Of a stretch of 64,000 nt of DNA, positions 37,528 through 46,879 are shown one piece after another. The number at the start of each line of letters is the position of its first letter. The first letter of the stretch is position 1. The notes under the pieces are model-generated. The model had not been told where the DNA came from. It made no database searches and worked only from the letters and a program-made list of their open reading frames with translations. Position numbers and translations under genes: made by a program. The DNA is taken from the NCBI RefSeq assembly GCF_001592305.1, contig NZ_BCWR01000004.1, forward strand, positions 186,001 to 250,000, in the 5' to 3' direction. This DNA comes from Hydrogenophaga taeniospiralis CCUG 15921 (GTDB lineage Bacteria > Pseudomonadota > Gammaproteobacteria > Burkholderiales > Burkholderiaceae_C).

Positions 37528-38376
37528 TCAGCCGCGCTTCTGGATCGTGTTGGCCAGATGGCGTTCCCGGAAACGGCGCATCACCCGGAACAGCACCGGG
37601 GGCATGTAGTCCTGCGAGACGCGCCAGCGCATGCCACCGATTCTTTCGTGCGGCCGCTCAGCGAAGATCGTCGTGTGGGACTGGTTGGTTTCGTTGGCGG
37701 GCCGGCCGTTGGTGTAATAGAAAAGTGCCAGCGACTTGCGCGAGTCACCATCGGGGCAGGTCAGCGGGTCGGGGTGGCCGTGGAAGGTCTTGCTGGTCGG
37801 CGAGAAGATCGCCAGGCGGTTGAAGACGGGCAGGATCTTGACCTCGCATTTCGTCACCTCCTGGTCCCACAACTCCAGGCTGCCGCCGTACTCTTCCTTC
37901 CAGTCCTTGTTCATGTAGAAGATGACGTTGATGCGGCGGTCGAGGAAGTTGGCGTCGTGCTTGTTGAAGTCGGCGTGCAGCTTGAGCAGGCCGCCCTTGG
38001 GGGTCTGGTGCAGGCCGCCTCCGCGCATCGTGGGGTCGGGGATCATGTTGTCGATGCCCGTGACCTTCTCCAGGAAGCGCAGGAAGGGCGCGGAGTTGAA
38101 CTGGTACAGCATGCTGCGCGTGACGGGGCCGAACTTGCTCTCGTCCACGCAGACCAGCTTCTGCTCAGCCGGGCGGTTGTAGTTGTGCCACTCGATGTCC
38201 TGCGCCTTGGGGAACTCGGCGAGCATGGCTTCGGCCACGTCCAGTGGCAGGAAGTTGTCGAAGGCCATGTGGTTGAACGGCGTACCCAGTCGGTACTTGG
38301 CGGCGCCTTCGGCGGCCAGGGTTTCGTATTTGGGGTCGTCAAAAATGAAGCGGTCGCCAAAATCGCGCAGCGGCAT
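37528..38376 (-). CDS. 2-oxoglutarate/Fe(II)-dependent oxygenase (prolyl hydroxylase-like)
   Basis: A 282-residue cytosolic dioxygenase. The iron-binding facial triad can be placed as His and Asp in LLKLHADFNKH and His in SKTFHGHPDPL. The 2-oxoglutarate-binding Arg lies in DSRKSLALFYYTNG. The core motif YGGSLELWD is typical of prolyl 4-hydroxylase-type proteins. Known relatives hydroxylate proline or act in polysaccharide and secondary metabolism. The start at 38376 (MPLRDFGDRF) is preceded by AGGAG. It lies 47 bp after the YbhN-like gene, in the same direction. Confidence 0.85.
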   Translation of the reverse strand: MPLRDFGDRFIFDDPKYETLAAEGAAKYRLGTPFNHMAFDNFLPLDVAEAMLAEFPKAQDIEWHNYNRPAEQKLVCVDESKFGPVTRSMLYQFNSAPFLRFLEKVTGIDNMIPDPTMRGGGLHQTPKGGLLKLHADFNKHDANFLDRRINVIFYMNKDWKEEYGGSLELWDQEVTKCEVKILPVFNRLAIFSPTSKTFHGHPDPLTCPDGDSRKSLALFYYTNGRPANETNQSHTTIFAERPHERIGGMRWRVSQDYMPPVLFRVMRRFRERHLANTIQKRG

Positions 38377-38423
38377 GCTCGGAACTCCTTGAAAGCACAA
38401 GACTCAACGCACTTCATTCAAAT

Positions 38424-39383
38424 TCAGACAGGCGCTCCTCCCAGGCGATGGGGGTAGAAGCTGCGGATCAGCACGCCGAACAGGACCGTCAACGCGTCGC
38501 CCAGGAGCGTGGTCAGGCGCATGCTGACGGCAAGGCCCGCGGCCACGGGCGCACCCGTGAGCGGCGTGAGCAGGACCACCATCATGGCCTCGCGCACACC
38601 CAGCCCACCGGGTGCCCCCGGCACCACATACCCCACCACCCAGGCACTGCTGAACAGCAGGGTGACACTGAACCAATCCACGCCGGAATGCATGAAGAAG
38701 TACTCAGCCTGCAATTGGAGCACCCACCCCAGCAGCATGAAGTTGATCAAGATCAAGAGAGATACAAGTAGCGAGGTGCGCAGGCGCGGCAGGCGCAGCA
38801 ACTGGCCGCCGCCGATCTTGCGGCTCAGACCGGGCAGCACGGTGTTCACGACCTTGATGCCCAGCCAGGGCAGCACCAGGGCCGCAGGCAGCATCCAGAC
38901 CGCCTGCTGGGTGAAACGGGTGCTCACCGACTGCACCGTGGCCAGGTCCCAGAGCACCCAGGTCGAGAGCAGGGCCAGTGCCATGCTGATCACCAGGTTC
39001 CAGATGCCTTCAAAGACCGCCGTGCCCACCGCCACACCCATCGGAATGCCGGTGGACTTGGCGAGCACGCCACGACCCAGGAACTGCCCCACGTTGCCCG
39101 GCAGGTACTTGCCGATCTGGGAGATGTAGAACACCTGCAGGGCGATGCCCAGCGGCACGCGGTGGCCCTGGTCGGACATCAGCAGGCGCCAGACGTTGGT
39201 GCCGAAAAAGTGCGTGACCACCACGGCCAGCATGCTGAGCAACGCCACGAGCACCGTCTGGGCGTTGAGGGGAATCGCCGGCAGTTGCTCGACGTGGGTC
39301 TTGAAGGCCAGACCGAAATACACGCACGAAGCGAGCACCGCCGCGTACATGAGGGCCTTGAACAGGCGTTTGGAGTGTTTCAT
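38424..39383 (-). CDS. YbhN/UPF0104-type (LPG synthase-like) integral membrane protein
   Basis: A 319-residue inner-membrane protein with about eight helices, related to the membrane domain of lysylphosphatidylglycerol synthase/flippase. The family motif is VPGAPGGLGVREAMMV in the second half; RLFKALMYAAVLASCVYF opens the protein and PGNVGQFLGRGVLAKSTG forms the conserved cytosolic loop. It lacks the soluble synthase domain. Likely role in lipid or undecaprenyl-linked glycan handling, inferred from the family. It lies 79 bp downstream of htpG with a hairpin between. Confidence 0.82.
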   Translation of the reverse strand: MKHSKRLFKALMYAAVLASCVYFGLAFKTHVEQLPAIPLNAQTVLVALLSMLAVVVTHFFGTNVWRLLMSDQGHRVPLGIALQVFYISQIGKYLPGNVGQFLGRGVLAKSTGIPMGVAVGTAVFEGIWNLVISMALALLSTWVLWDLATVQSVSTRFTQQAVWMLPAALVLPWLGIKVVNTVLPGLSRKIGGGQLLRLPRLRTSLLVSLLILINFMLLGWVLQLQAEYFFMHSGVDWFSVTLLFSSAWVVGYVVPGAPGGLGVREAMMVVLLTPLTGAPVAAGLAVSMRLTTLLGDALTVLFGVLIRSFYPHRLGGAPV

Positions 39384-39412
39384 CAGGGCGTCCTGTGGGC
39401 ACCAGACGCCCG

Positions 39413-39448
39413 CCCACCAGCGGGGCCGTGCTGGTGGGTTTTTCTTTC
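39413..39448 (+). terminator. Terminator-like hairpin on the plus strand
   Basis: CCCACCAGC, eight-base loop, GCTGGTGGG, then TTTTTCTTT. The T-tract makes it a terminator for plus-strand transcription, though both flanking genes (htpG and the YbhN-like gene) are on the minus strand. On the minus strand it would be a hairpin in the htpG distal transcript. Confidence 0.6.
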
Positions 39449-39462
39449 TTGGGGAGCCGGGC

Positions 39463-41412
39463 TCAGACCAGCAGTGTGTTGACCCGCTTCACATAGGCCG
39501 CCGGGTCTTCCGGCAGGCCGCCTTCGGCCAGCAGCGCCTGGTCGAACAGGATGTGGGCCAGGTCGTCGAAATGCGCGCTGGCGTCGAGCTTTTTCACCAG
39601 CGGGTGTTCGGCGTTGACTTCCAGGATCGGCTTGCTCTCGGGCGCCTTCTGGCCGGCCTGCTTGAGCAGGCGGGCCAGCTGCGTGCTCATACCGTGGTCT
39701 TCCACCACCAGACAGGCCGGCGAATCCACCAGACGGGTCGTCACGCGCACGTCCTGGGCCTTGTCTTTCAGGCTTTCCTTGAGCCGCTCCAGTACCGGCC
39801 TGAAGGTTTCGGCGGCGGCTTCGGCGGCCTTCTTCTCTTCCTCGTCCTGCAGCTCGCCCAGATCGACCGCGCCCTTGGCCACGCTTTGCAGCGGTGTGCC
39901 ATCGAACTCGTGCAGGTGTGACAGCGCCCACTCGTCCACGCGGTCGGTCATCAGCAGCACTTCAATGCCCTTCTTGCGGAACACCTCGAGCTGCGGGCTG
40001 TTCTTCGCGGCGGCCAGGTTGTCGGCGGTGATGTAGTAGATGGCCTGCTGGCCTTCTTTCATGCGCGCCTTGTAGTCGGCCAGGCCCACGTTGACCACGT
40101 CGCTCTGGGTGGAAGCGAAGCGCAGCAACTTGGCCAGCTTCTCGCGGTTGGCGAAGTCTTCGCCCAGGCCTTCCTTCAGCACGGCGCCGAACTCGGCGTA
40201 GAAGGCCGAGTACTTGCCCACATCCTTCTCGGCGGCGGCCTTGTCTTCTTCGCTGACCACATCGGTCACGCCGTCGGCGCCCTCTGCGGCTTTGGGCGCC
40301 GCGTCCTTCTTCGCCAGGTCTTCCAGCATGGCCAGCACGCGGCGGGTGTTGCCTTCGCGGATGGCCTTCACGTCGCGGCTTTCCTGCAGCAGCTCGCGGC
40401 TCACGTTGAGCGGCAGGTCGGCCGAGTCCACCACGCCCTTGACCCAGCGCAGGTAGGAGGGCATCAGCGCCTCGGCCTCGTCCATGATGAAGACGCGCTT
40501 GACGTAGAGCTTGATGCCGGCCTTGTGGTCGCGGTTCCAGAGGTCCATGGGCGCCTTGGCCGGGATGTAGAGCAGCTGCGTGTATTCGGTGCTGCCCTCC
40601 ACACGGTTGTGGCTCCAGGCCAGCGGGGCCTCCTGGTCGTAGCTGAGGTTCTTGTAGAACTCGGCGTACTGCTCGTCGGAAATGTCTTTCTTGCTGCGTG
40701 CCCACAGCGCGTTGGCCGAGTTCACGGCCGCCCAGGCGTCCTGCTGCACGTATTCGCTCTTCTCGGCGTCCCACTCTTCCTTCTGCATCAGGATGGGCAG
40801 GCTGATGTGGTCGGAGTATTTGCCGATGATGGACTTGAGCTTCCAGTGGCTCAGGTACTCGCTCTTGTCCTCGCGCAGGTGCAGGATGACGCTGGTGCCA
40901 CGCGCGGGGCGCTCGATGTTTTCCACCTCGAAGTCGCCCGAGCCTCCGCTGATCCAGCGCACGCCCTCGGCCGCCGGCAGGCCGGCGCGGCGGCTTTCCA
41001 CGGTGATCTTGTCGGCCACGATGAAGCCCGAATAGAAGCCCACGCCGAACTGGCCGATGAGCTGGGCGTCCTGCTTCTGGTCGCCACTGAGGCGGCTCAT
41101 GAAGTCCTTGGTGCCGCTCTTGGCGATGGTGCCCAGGTGCTCCACCGCTTCGGCCAGGCTCATGCCGATGCCGTTGTCGGTGATGGTGAGGGTCTTGGCG
41201 TCCTTGTCGAAGGCCACCCGCACCTCCAGGTTGGGCGTGTCCTCAAACAGGGCCGCGTCGTTCAACGCCTCGAAGCGCAGCTTGTCGCAGGCGTCCGACG
41301 CGTTGGAGACCAGCTCGCGCAGGAAGATGTCGGGGTTGGAATACAGCGAATGGGTGACGAGGTGCAGCAGTTGCGACACCTCGGCCTGGAAGGAGAGGGT
41401 TTGTTTGCTCAT
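39463..41412 (-). CDS. htpG: Molecular chaperone HtpG (Hsp90)
   Basis: ATP-dependent dimeric chaperone, 649 residues from ATG 41412 ([12 protein letters not shown]), the usual length. GHKL ATPase motifs are [39 protein letters not shown] and [16 protein letters not shown]. The middle domain has the catalytic Arg loop in [16 protein letters not shown]. The charged linker of eukaryotic Hsp90 is absent, but a short acidic insertion ([20 protein letters not shown]) occurs near residue 405. A heat-shock promoter lies about 120 bp upstream. Confidence 0.96.
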   Translation of the reverse strand: MSKQTLSFQAEVSQLLHLVTHSLYSNPDIFLRELVSNASDACDKLRFEALNDAALFEDTPNLEVRVAFDKDAKTLTITDNGIGMSLAEAVEHLGTIAKSGTKDFMSRLSGDQKQDAQLIGQFGVGFYSGFIVADKITVESRRAGLPAAEGVRWISGGSGDFEVENIERPARGTSVILHLREDKSEYLSHWKLKSIIGKYSDHISLPILMQKEEWDAEKSEYVQQDAWAAVNSANALWARSKKDISDEQYAEFYKNLSYDQEAPLAWSHNRVEGSTEYTQLLYIPAKAPMDLWNRDHKAGIKLYVKRVFIMDEAEALMPSYLRWVKGVVDSADLPLNVSRELLQESRDVKAIREGNTRRVLAMLEDLAKKDAAPKAAEGADGVTDVVSEEDKAAAEKDVGKYSAFYAEFGAVLKEGLGEDFANREKLAKLLRFASTQSDVVNVGLADYKARMKEGQQAIYYITADNLAAAKNSPQLEVFRKKGIEVLLMTDRVDEWALSHLHEFDGTPLQSVAKGAVDLGELQDEEEKKAAEAAAETFRPVLERLKESLKDKAQDVRVTTRLVDSPACLVVEDHGMSTQLARLLKQAGQKAPESKPILEVNAEHPLVKKLDASAHFDDLAHILFDQALLAEGGLPEDPAAYVKRVNTLLV

Positions 41413-41533
41413 GATGTGAATGGGCTGAAGAACGACTGACCGGCAGACACCGGATCGAAGAGCGCATGGCGCGGACCGGCATTCTGGCACTGGCACGCTG
41501 GCCGGGGATTTTGCACCGCCCGGGCCGGCACCC

Positions 41534-41561
41534 AGATGGCGGCGGCCGGCGCGGTTTCAAG
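41534..41561 (-). promoter_or_regulatory. Sigma-32 heat-shock promoter of htpG
   Basis: On the minus strand a perfect -35 CTTGAAA (41555-41561), a 13-base spacer, then CGCCATCT (41534-41541), matching seven of eight positions of the -10 consensus CCCCATnT. The -35 overlaps the stop codon of the LysR gene. The predicted start near 41527 gives a 5' leader of about 115 bases. Confidence 0.75.
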
Positions 41562-42480
41562 AGGCCGCCAGCAGGCCGGGCAGCCGTTGCCCGAGCAGGT
41601 CCAGCACCACCCGGGTCTTCAAGGGCAGGCGCCGGCTGTGCGGCCACAGCAGGTGCATGGGGAAGCCGAACGGCACCGGCTCGTCGAACACCGGCAGCAG
41701 TTGCCCGGATGCCACGGCCGGCGCCACCAGCCATTTCGGCAGACGCACCAGGCCCAGCCCGGCCACGGCCGCGGCGCACATGGCTTCGATGCTGTCGAAC
41801 ACCAGGGCCGGCGCGGGAATGGGCAGGGTGTCTTCGGGCCGTTCGCCCTGGCCGAACCGCCACAGGCCGGAGGCCCCGGCGCGGCCATAGACGATGAAGC
41901 GGTGCGCCGGGAATTGCGCGCGCAGCCCGGCCAGGTCAGCGGGCCGGCCCCGGGCCGCCAGGTAGGCCGGCGCGGCGTACACGCCCATCCACTGGTGCCC
42001 GACCGAGCGCGCCGACAGCACCGCGCTGTCGGGCAGCGCGCCGCTGCGCAGCGCCACGTCCACCCCGTCTTCCACCAGGTCCACGCGCCGGTCGTTCAGC
42101 GACACCTCCAGCACCAGCTCAGGGTGCTGCTGCGCCAGCTCCAGCAGCAGGGGCACCACGCAGAGGCGCCCCACCACGTCGGGCATCGACACGCGCACCC
42201 GGCCGGTGGGCACCAGCCGGCCCGCGTCGATGTCCTGCCGCGCGGCCTCCAGCTCCTGCAGCGCGCGGCGGCAGCGCTCGTAACAGGCGGCGCCCTCGTC
42301 GGTCAGGCTCTGGCTGCGGGTGGTGCGGTGGAACAGCCGCACGCCCAGGCGCGACTCCATCACCGCAATGCTCTTGGCCACCGCCGAGCGCGTGATGTGC
42401 AGGCGCTGCGCCGCCTGCGCAAAGCTGCCGGCCTCCACCGCGGCCACGAACTCTTCCACTCCGCGAAACTGCTCGCTCAT
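41557..42480 (-). CDS. LysR-family transcriptional regulator
   Basis: A 307-residue regulator. The winged helix-turn-helix lies at residues 1-62 (FVAAVEAGSFAQAAQRLHIT and SAVAKSIAVMESRLGVRLFH), followed by the periplasmic-binding-like effector domain. The N-terminus, with 'AKSIAVME', belongs to the large group controlling adjacent catabolic or resistance genes. It does not resemble PhcA. It is divergent from the alcohol dehydrogenase gene at 42585 with about 100 bp between, the classic arrangement for control of that gene. Its stop overlaps the htpG -35 box. Confidence 0.88.
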   Translation of the reverse strand: MSEQFRGVEEFVAAVEAGSFAQAAQRLHITRSAVAKSIAVMESRLGVRLFHRTTRSQSLTDEGAACYERCRRALQELEAARQDIDAGRLVPTGRVRVSMPDVVGRLCVVPLLLELAQQHPELVLEVSLNDRRVDLVEDGVDVALRSGALPDSAVLSARSVGHQWMGVYAAPAYLAARGRPADLAGLRAQFPAHRFIVYGRAGASGLWRFGQGERPEDTLPIPAPALVFDSIEAMCAAAVAGLGLVRLPKWLVAPAVASGQLLPVFDEPVPFGFPMHLLWPHSRRLPLKTRVVLDLLGQRLPGLLAAS

Positions 42481-42584
42481 TGACAACCTTTGATCACCAT
42501 TGTGTTGAAAATTATCCACCACACCAACGTATTTGGAACCAATAGCATCGGTCGCTGGTTTCAACCCTCACAGAAATGGTTCAC
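42481..42584. promoter_or_regulatory. Divergent LysR/dehydrogenase control region
   Basis: AT-richer than its surroundings (TGTGTTGAAAATTATCCACC and AACGTATTTGGAACCAATAG). It should contain the LysR-type T-N11-A site and both promoters. No single box stands out enough to be called. Confidence 0.4.
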
Positions 42585-43598
42585 ATGAACGACACCCACC
42601 ACACCCTTTCCCGCTGGCAACTCAGCGCCTACGGCCGCCAGCACCTGGCCTACGTCGAAGCCCCCATGCCCACCCCGGGGCCGGGCCAGATCCTGGTGCA
42701 AGTGGCCGCCGCGTCGCTCAACTACCGCGATCTGCTGATGATCGACAACGGCATGGGCGCGCCCTTCACGGCCCCCTGGACACCGGGCTCCGACATGGCC
42801 GGCCGCGTGCTCGCCGTGGGCGACGGTGTGAAGCGTTGGCAGGCCGGGGATGAGGTGATCAGCACGTTCTATGCGGGCTGGATCGACGGCAGGCCCTCGC
42901 CCGAGGTCTTCCCCCTGGGCGGCCCCGGCCCGGGCATGCTGGCCACGCACGTGCTGCTCGACGCCCAATGGGTCGCGGCCGCGCCCGCCACGCTGAGCCC
43001 CGCCCAGGCCAGCACCCTGCCCTGCGCGGCCCTGACCGCCTGGTTCGCGCTGATCGAACAGGGCGGGCTGCACGCCGGCCAAACCGTGCTGATCCACGGC
43101 ACCGGCGGCGTTGCGTTGTTCGGTCTGCAACTGGCGCGCCTGCACGGCGCGCGCACGGTGGTGGTCTCGGGCGACCCGGCCAAACGTGAGCAGGTGCTGG
43201 CGCTGGGCGCCACCCATGCCCTGGCGCGCGATGGCGACTGGGTCGCCGAACTTCGCGCACTGACCCAGGGCCACGGCGCCGACCACGTGCTGGAGTTGGT
43301 GGGCGGGGCCAACGTGGAACGCTCGGTGCAAGCCCTGGCGCCGGGTGGGCGGCTGTCGGTCATTGGCGTGCTGGACGGTGACCGCATCGGCACCTCCGCC
43401 TACCCGCTGATCCGCCACCAGAGCGTGCTGCAAGGCATCAACGTGGGGCACCGCCGGGCCCTGGAAGACCTGGTGCGCGCCATCGACGTGAACCGGCTCA
43501 CGCCCACCATCGCCGCCAGTTATGCCGCCAGCGAGCTGCCCGCCGCGCTGGACCATCTGGCCCGTGGCGCCTTTGGCAAGATCGTGGTCACGTTCTGA
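42585..43598 (+). CDS. Zinc-independent MDR alcohol dehydrogenase/quinone oxidoreductase-like protein
   Basis: A 337-residue medium-chain dehydrogenase/reductase. The N-terminal GroES-like fold has ASLNYRDLLMIDNGMG instead of the zinc-binding Cys/His of classical alcohol dehydrogenases. A Rossmann domain with HGTGGVALFGLQLARLHGA and the cofactor strand VVVSGDPAKR follow. Such enzymes reduce quinones, enones or alcohols with NAD(P)H. An ATG three codons upstream (42576) is also possible. Likely regulated by the divergent LysR protein. Confidence 0.85.
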   Translation: MNDTHHTLSRWQLSAYGRQHLAYVEAPMPTPGPGQILVQVAAASLNYRDLLMIDNGMGAPFTAPWTPGSDMAGRVLAVGDGVKRWQAGDEVISTFYAGWIDGRPSPEVFPLGGPGPGMLATHVLLDAQWVAAAPATLSPAQASTLPCAALTAWFALIEQGGLHAGQTVLIHGTGGVALFGLQLARLHGARTVVVSGDPAKREQVLALGATHALARDGDWVAELRALTQGHGADHVLELVGGANVERSVQALAPGGRLSVIGVLDGDRIGTSAYPLIRHQSVLQGINVGHRRALEDLVRAIDVNRLTPTIAASYAASELPAALDHLARGAFGKIVVTF

Positions 43599-43605
43599 CG
43601 CCGTG

Positions 43606-43625
43606 GGCCCGGGCGCCGGGCCTTT
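43606..43625 (+). terminator. Hairpin after the alcohol dehydrogenase gene
   Basis: GGCCCGG, loop GCG, CCGGGCC, then TTT, starting eight bases after the stop. A short-tailed, probably weak terminator. Confidence 0.45.
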
Positions 43626-43649
43626 CAGCCTTCCCCGCCCGGTCAGCGC

Positions 43650-44915
43650 TCAGACCGTGGGTGCCAGCCAGCGCAGCAACTGCTGCGCCACCACCGGGCT
43701 GGAGAGCAGATCCAGGTGGCCGGTGCGGTAGACGATGCGCTGGCTGTCCTTGGCAAAGACCAGCCGGCGCGCCGGCTGATCGTGTTGCCCCAGCGCGCTG
43801 TGAAGCGGCACCAGGCCATCGCCCATCAGCCGGTCGGCCAGCAAACCGCGCTGGCCGGCCAACGTACCCGCCACGGCGAAGCAGGCCACGCCTTCGGGCA
43901 AGGGCAGCGGCACGCGGTGATCGTCGGGCGATTCAAAACGGTCTCGGCCCCGCCAGTCCGCGTCTTGCACATGGCCATGGCGCAGGTCGGTGATGCCAGC
44001 GCTGCGGATCTTGCCCAACCGGGCAAACGGCACTGTGTGTGGCGACGACGCGAGCAGCAGGTCCACCCCGTGGCCCGCGCGCTCCAGCGGCGCGCCGTGG
44101 TGCGGCGTGCCCAGGAACACCAGCTCGCGCAGCAGCCCCGGCCAGCACTGGCCCGCCTCGCGCGCCACCTGCACGGCCGAGCGTGCCACCAGCCCGCCCA
44201 TGCTGTGGCCCACGATGCTGATGCGCTCCAGCGGCAGCGGCCAGGCCGCCACCAGCCGCTCCAGCAGGGCGGCCAGTTCGCGCCCGTTGGTGGAGGTGTG
44301 CAGGCCGGAGTTGTAACGCAGGTACACCGGCGTGCAACCCAGCGCCTGGGCCAGGGTTTCGCCATGATCGTGGCCGCTGCGGCGCCACTGGGTGTCGTTC
44401 ATGCACAGGCCGTGCGCCAGCAGCAGCAGGTGCGGGCTGGCCTGTTCGCCCAGCTGAGCCTTCAGCGCACCCGCCTCCAGCGACAGCGTGGCCCCGTGGT
44501 GGCGCAACTGCATGGGCTGGGCCAGCGGGTTGCCAAAGCTCTGCAGCCGGTCGCCCAGCACGCCGTTCAACGCGGCCAGCACCGCCTCGCGCGCGGGCGA
44601 AGCCTCGGGGTGCGTGGCCGGGTCGTCCACCAGCGGCAGCAGCTTGGCCAGCGCCCCGTCCAGCCCGTGGCCCACGATGTGCGCCACGCCACGGATGCCC
44701 TGGTAGATCTGTCCCGTGAGGCCGCTGGCCTGCTCGTCCGACGCCCCGCTGGACAGTCCCAGCCGGCGCCGCACCGACTGGTGCACCCCCTCGGTGATGT
44801 TGATCACGCCCTGCGTGGCCTGCGAGGCCAGCTGCGCGGCGGCCCGCAGGTCGGACGGGCGCAGGTGGCGCAGCACGGCGCGCTTGGGGGTGTTGGGTGG
44901 GGAGGCTGGGGTCAT
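43650..44915 (-). CDS. Alpha/beta hydrolase (PGAP1/lipase-like)
   Basis: A 421-residue hydrolase. The N-terminal 150 residues are helical and resemble no catalytic domain (TQGVINITEGVHQSVRRRLG). The lipase core follows with oxyanion-side LLAHGLCMNDTQWRR, nucleophile GHSMGGLVARSAV, LGTPHHGAPLERAGHG, Asp in LMGDGLVPLHSALG and the terminal His in YRTGHLDLLSS. No signal peptide, so cytosolic or peripheral. It is the last gene of the TonB-receptor operon: its ATG overlaps the kinase stop by four bases. A lipid or ester substrate is likely. Confidence 0.85.
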   Translation of the reverse strand: MTPASPPNTPKRAVLRHLRPSDLRAAAQLASQATQGVINITEGVHQSVRRRLGLSSGASDEQASGLTGQIYQGIRGVAHIVGHGLDGALAKLLPLVDDPATHPEASPAREAVLAALNGVLGDRLQSFGNPLAQPMQLRHHGATLSLEAGALKAQLGEQASPHLLLLAHGLCMNDTQWRRSGHDHGETLAQALGCTPVYLRYNSGLHTSTNGRELAALLERLVAAWPLPLERISIVGHSMGGLVARSAVQVAREAGQCWPGLLRELVFLGTPHHGAPLERAGHGVDLLLASSPHTVPFARLGKIRSAGITDLRHGHVQDADWRGRDRFESPDDHRVPLPLPEGVACFAVAGTLAGQRGLLADRLMGDGLVPLHSALGQHDQPARRLVFAKDSQRIVYRTGHLDLLSSPVVAQQLLRWLAPTV

Positions 44916-46876
44916 CTCGTCTCGCTTTCGACGGGTGCCACCAGGCCCTCGCGCGAGGGACAGGGGAGTGACACCGTCGTCTTGCAGGGGGCGGTCTGGG
45001 GTGCTGCCATCGGCTTGTTCCGCGGGAGCGAGAAGAAGAAGGTCGCGCCGCCGTCGACCTTGCCTTCGGCCCAGGTGGTGCCGCCGTTGCGTGACACGAC
45101 GCGGTGCACGTTGGCGAGGCCGATCCCCGTGCCTTCGAAATCCTTGCCGCTGTGCAGGCGCTCGAAGACGCCAAAGAGCTTGTTGGCGTAGCGCATGTCG
45201 AAGCCGACACCGTTGTCGCGCACAAAGACCACCGTTTCGTTCTCGTGACCGGACGGGTCGGGCAGACAGCCGATCTCGATGACGGTCTGCTCACGCGTCT
45301 GGGTGAATTTCAGGGCGTTCGAGATCAGGTTGGCCAGCACGACCCGCAGCATGGCGCAGTCGCCGACGACCACCGGCAGCTCCCCGATGCGCCAGTGGAT
45401 GGCCCGGTTTTTGGCCTCCGGCTCGAATTCGTGGATGACGTCCTTCACCAGGGCGCCCAGATCGACGGGGCCCTTGGTCATCTCCTGGCGACCCATGCGC
45501 GAGAAGGACAGCAGGTCGTCGATCAGCTCGCCCATGCGTTTGACCGCCTTGGAGATGGTGTCCATGTAGTGCTCGCTCTGCGCATCGAGCGTGGCGGCCA
45601 ACTCCTCCTTGAGCAGGCCGAGAAATCCGTCGATGTGCCGCAGCGGCGAGCGCAGATCGTGCGAAACGGAGTAGGCGAAGGCTTCCAGCTCCTTGTTGGC
45701 CTCGGTCAGCTGAGCGGTGCGCATGGCGACGCGCTGCTCCAGTTCCTGGTTGAGCTGGTGGATTTCCGCTTCCACCTGTTTGCGCTCGGTAAGGTCGTAG
45801 ATCAGTCCCACGAATCCGGTGATGCGGCCGCCCTCGTCTCGCAACGCGGTGACGGAAAGATTGGCCGGCACGCGCGTCCCGTCCTTGCGGGTGACGATCC
45901 ATTCCCGTTCCTCGGGCAGGCCGCGGCGCGGGCGGGCCGCGAACACCTCGAATCCCGGCGCGATCGTCTCGCCGAATTCCGCCGACAGATGCTGGGCACG
46001 CTGCGCCACCTCCTGGGGGTCGTGCCACAGCACCGGCGTCTGCTTTCCGGCGACTTCGTCGGCGGTGTAGCCCAGCAGGCGCTCGGCCGCCGGGTTGAAG
46101 CTGGTGACGGTTCCCTCGGGTGTGACCGAGATGATGCCGTAGGCCGCGTTGGCCAGAATCGCGCGCTGGAAGGCCGCCAGACGGCGCAAGTCGTCTTCCC
46201 GCTGCTGGATGCCATCGAGCATGGCGTTGAAGCTCTGGCCGAGCCGGGCCAGCTCGTCGGCGCCGGAGACCGGTATGCGGTGCATGTAGTCCGCCCGGTC
46301 GCGAACCCGTTCGGTCGCTTCGGTCAGCGAGGCGATGGGACGCACGATCGTCCGCCGCAGCACCGCCATCTGGACCAGCGTGGCGGCCAGCAGAATGAGC
46401 ATGCCAGCGCCAAAGATCCACAGGGCCTGGTGCGTCTGCGCGCTGAGTTGCTCCAGGCCCATGCTGATGCGCAGGCGCCCGCCTTTGGGCAGGCCTTGCA
46501 GCAGTTGCGCGGCATCGGCACCGAGGTAGATGCCGTCCGGCTGGTCGGCCCGCGGCTGCGGCCCGGCATCGCGCACGTTGCTGAAGCTGGCCAGGCTGCG
46601 CCCGTCGTCCAGGGTGATTTCCGCCGCCAGAATCTGCGAGTTGGCCCGCAAGGTGTCGAGGATTTCCTGTGCCCGCAGGGGGTCGGCGAAGGCCACGGCC
46701 GCGTCGGTGCCGACGGCGACCATCTGCGCATAGGGCTCCATGATCTGCCGGGCGCGGGATTCCAGGGTCAGGGTCTGATAGAGCAGCAGGCCGGCGCCCG
46801 CCGCGATGAAGGCCAGCAGGGCCGTTCCCCAGAGCACAAACGTGAGTCGCTGGTGGATGCTCAGGTGACGAAACAT
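44912..46876 (-). CDS. YfiN-like sensor (CHASE8-HAMP) fused to PAS-histidine kinase
   Basis: A 654-residue inner-membrane sensor kinase. Order: helix 1 (residues 11-34), periplasmic CHASE8-like domain (38-150; GTDAAVAFADPLRAQEILDT and ILAAEITLDDGRSLASF closely follow the YfiN/TpbB pattern), helix 2 (151-173), HAMP (174-228; ADELARLGQSFNAMLDGIQQ), PAS (235-365), coiled coil, then HisKA with SHDLRSPLRHIDGFLGLLKE (His406) and HATPase (NLISNALKFTQ, VRDNGVGFD, GTGIGLANVHRVV). No GGDEF or receiver domain is present. It sits three bases after yfiR, so YfiR probably controls it as it does YfiN. Confidence 0.88.
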   Translation of the reverse strand: MFRHLSIHQRLTFVLWGTALLAFIAAGAGLLLYQTLTLESRARQIMEPYAQMVAVGTDAAVAFADPLRAQEILDTLRANSQILAAEITLDDGRSLASFSNVRDAGPQPRADQPDGIYLGADAAQLLQGLPKGGRLRISMGLEQLSAQTHQALWIFGAGMLILLAATLVQMAVLRRTIVRPIASLTEATERVRDRADYMHRIPVSGADELARLGQSFNAMLDGIQQREDDLRRLAAFQRAILANAAYGIISVTPEGTVTSFNPAAERLLGYTADEVAGKQTPVLWHDPQEVAQRAQHLSAEFGETIAPGFEVFAARPRRGLPEEREWIVTRKDGTRVPANLSVTALRDEGGRITGFVGLIYDLTERKQVEAEIHQLNQELEQRVAMRTAQLTEANKELEAFAYSVSHDLRSPLRHIDGFLGLLKEELAATLDAQSEHYMDTISKAVKRMGELIDDLLSFSRMGRQEMTKGPVDLGALVKDVIHEFEPEAKNRAIHWRIGELPVVVGDCAMLRVVLANLISNALKFTQTREQTVIEIGCLPDPSGHENETVVFVRDNGVGFDMRYANKLFGVFERLHSGKDFEGTGIGLANVHRVVSRNGGTTWAEGKVDGGATFFFSLPRNKPMAAPQTAPCKTTVSLPCPSREGLVAPVESETR

Positions 46877-46879
46877 CGG

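Noticed and set aside
41557..42480. The LysR gene near the phc operon as phcA
   Set aside because: Its N-terminal helix-turn-helix region does not resemble PhcA as I remember it, and it is divergent from an alcohol dehydrogenase gene, which is the more likely target.
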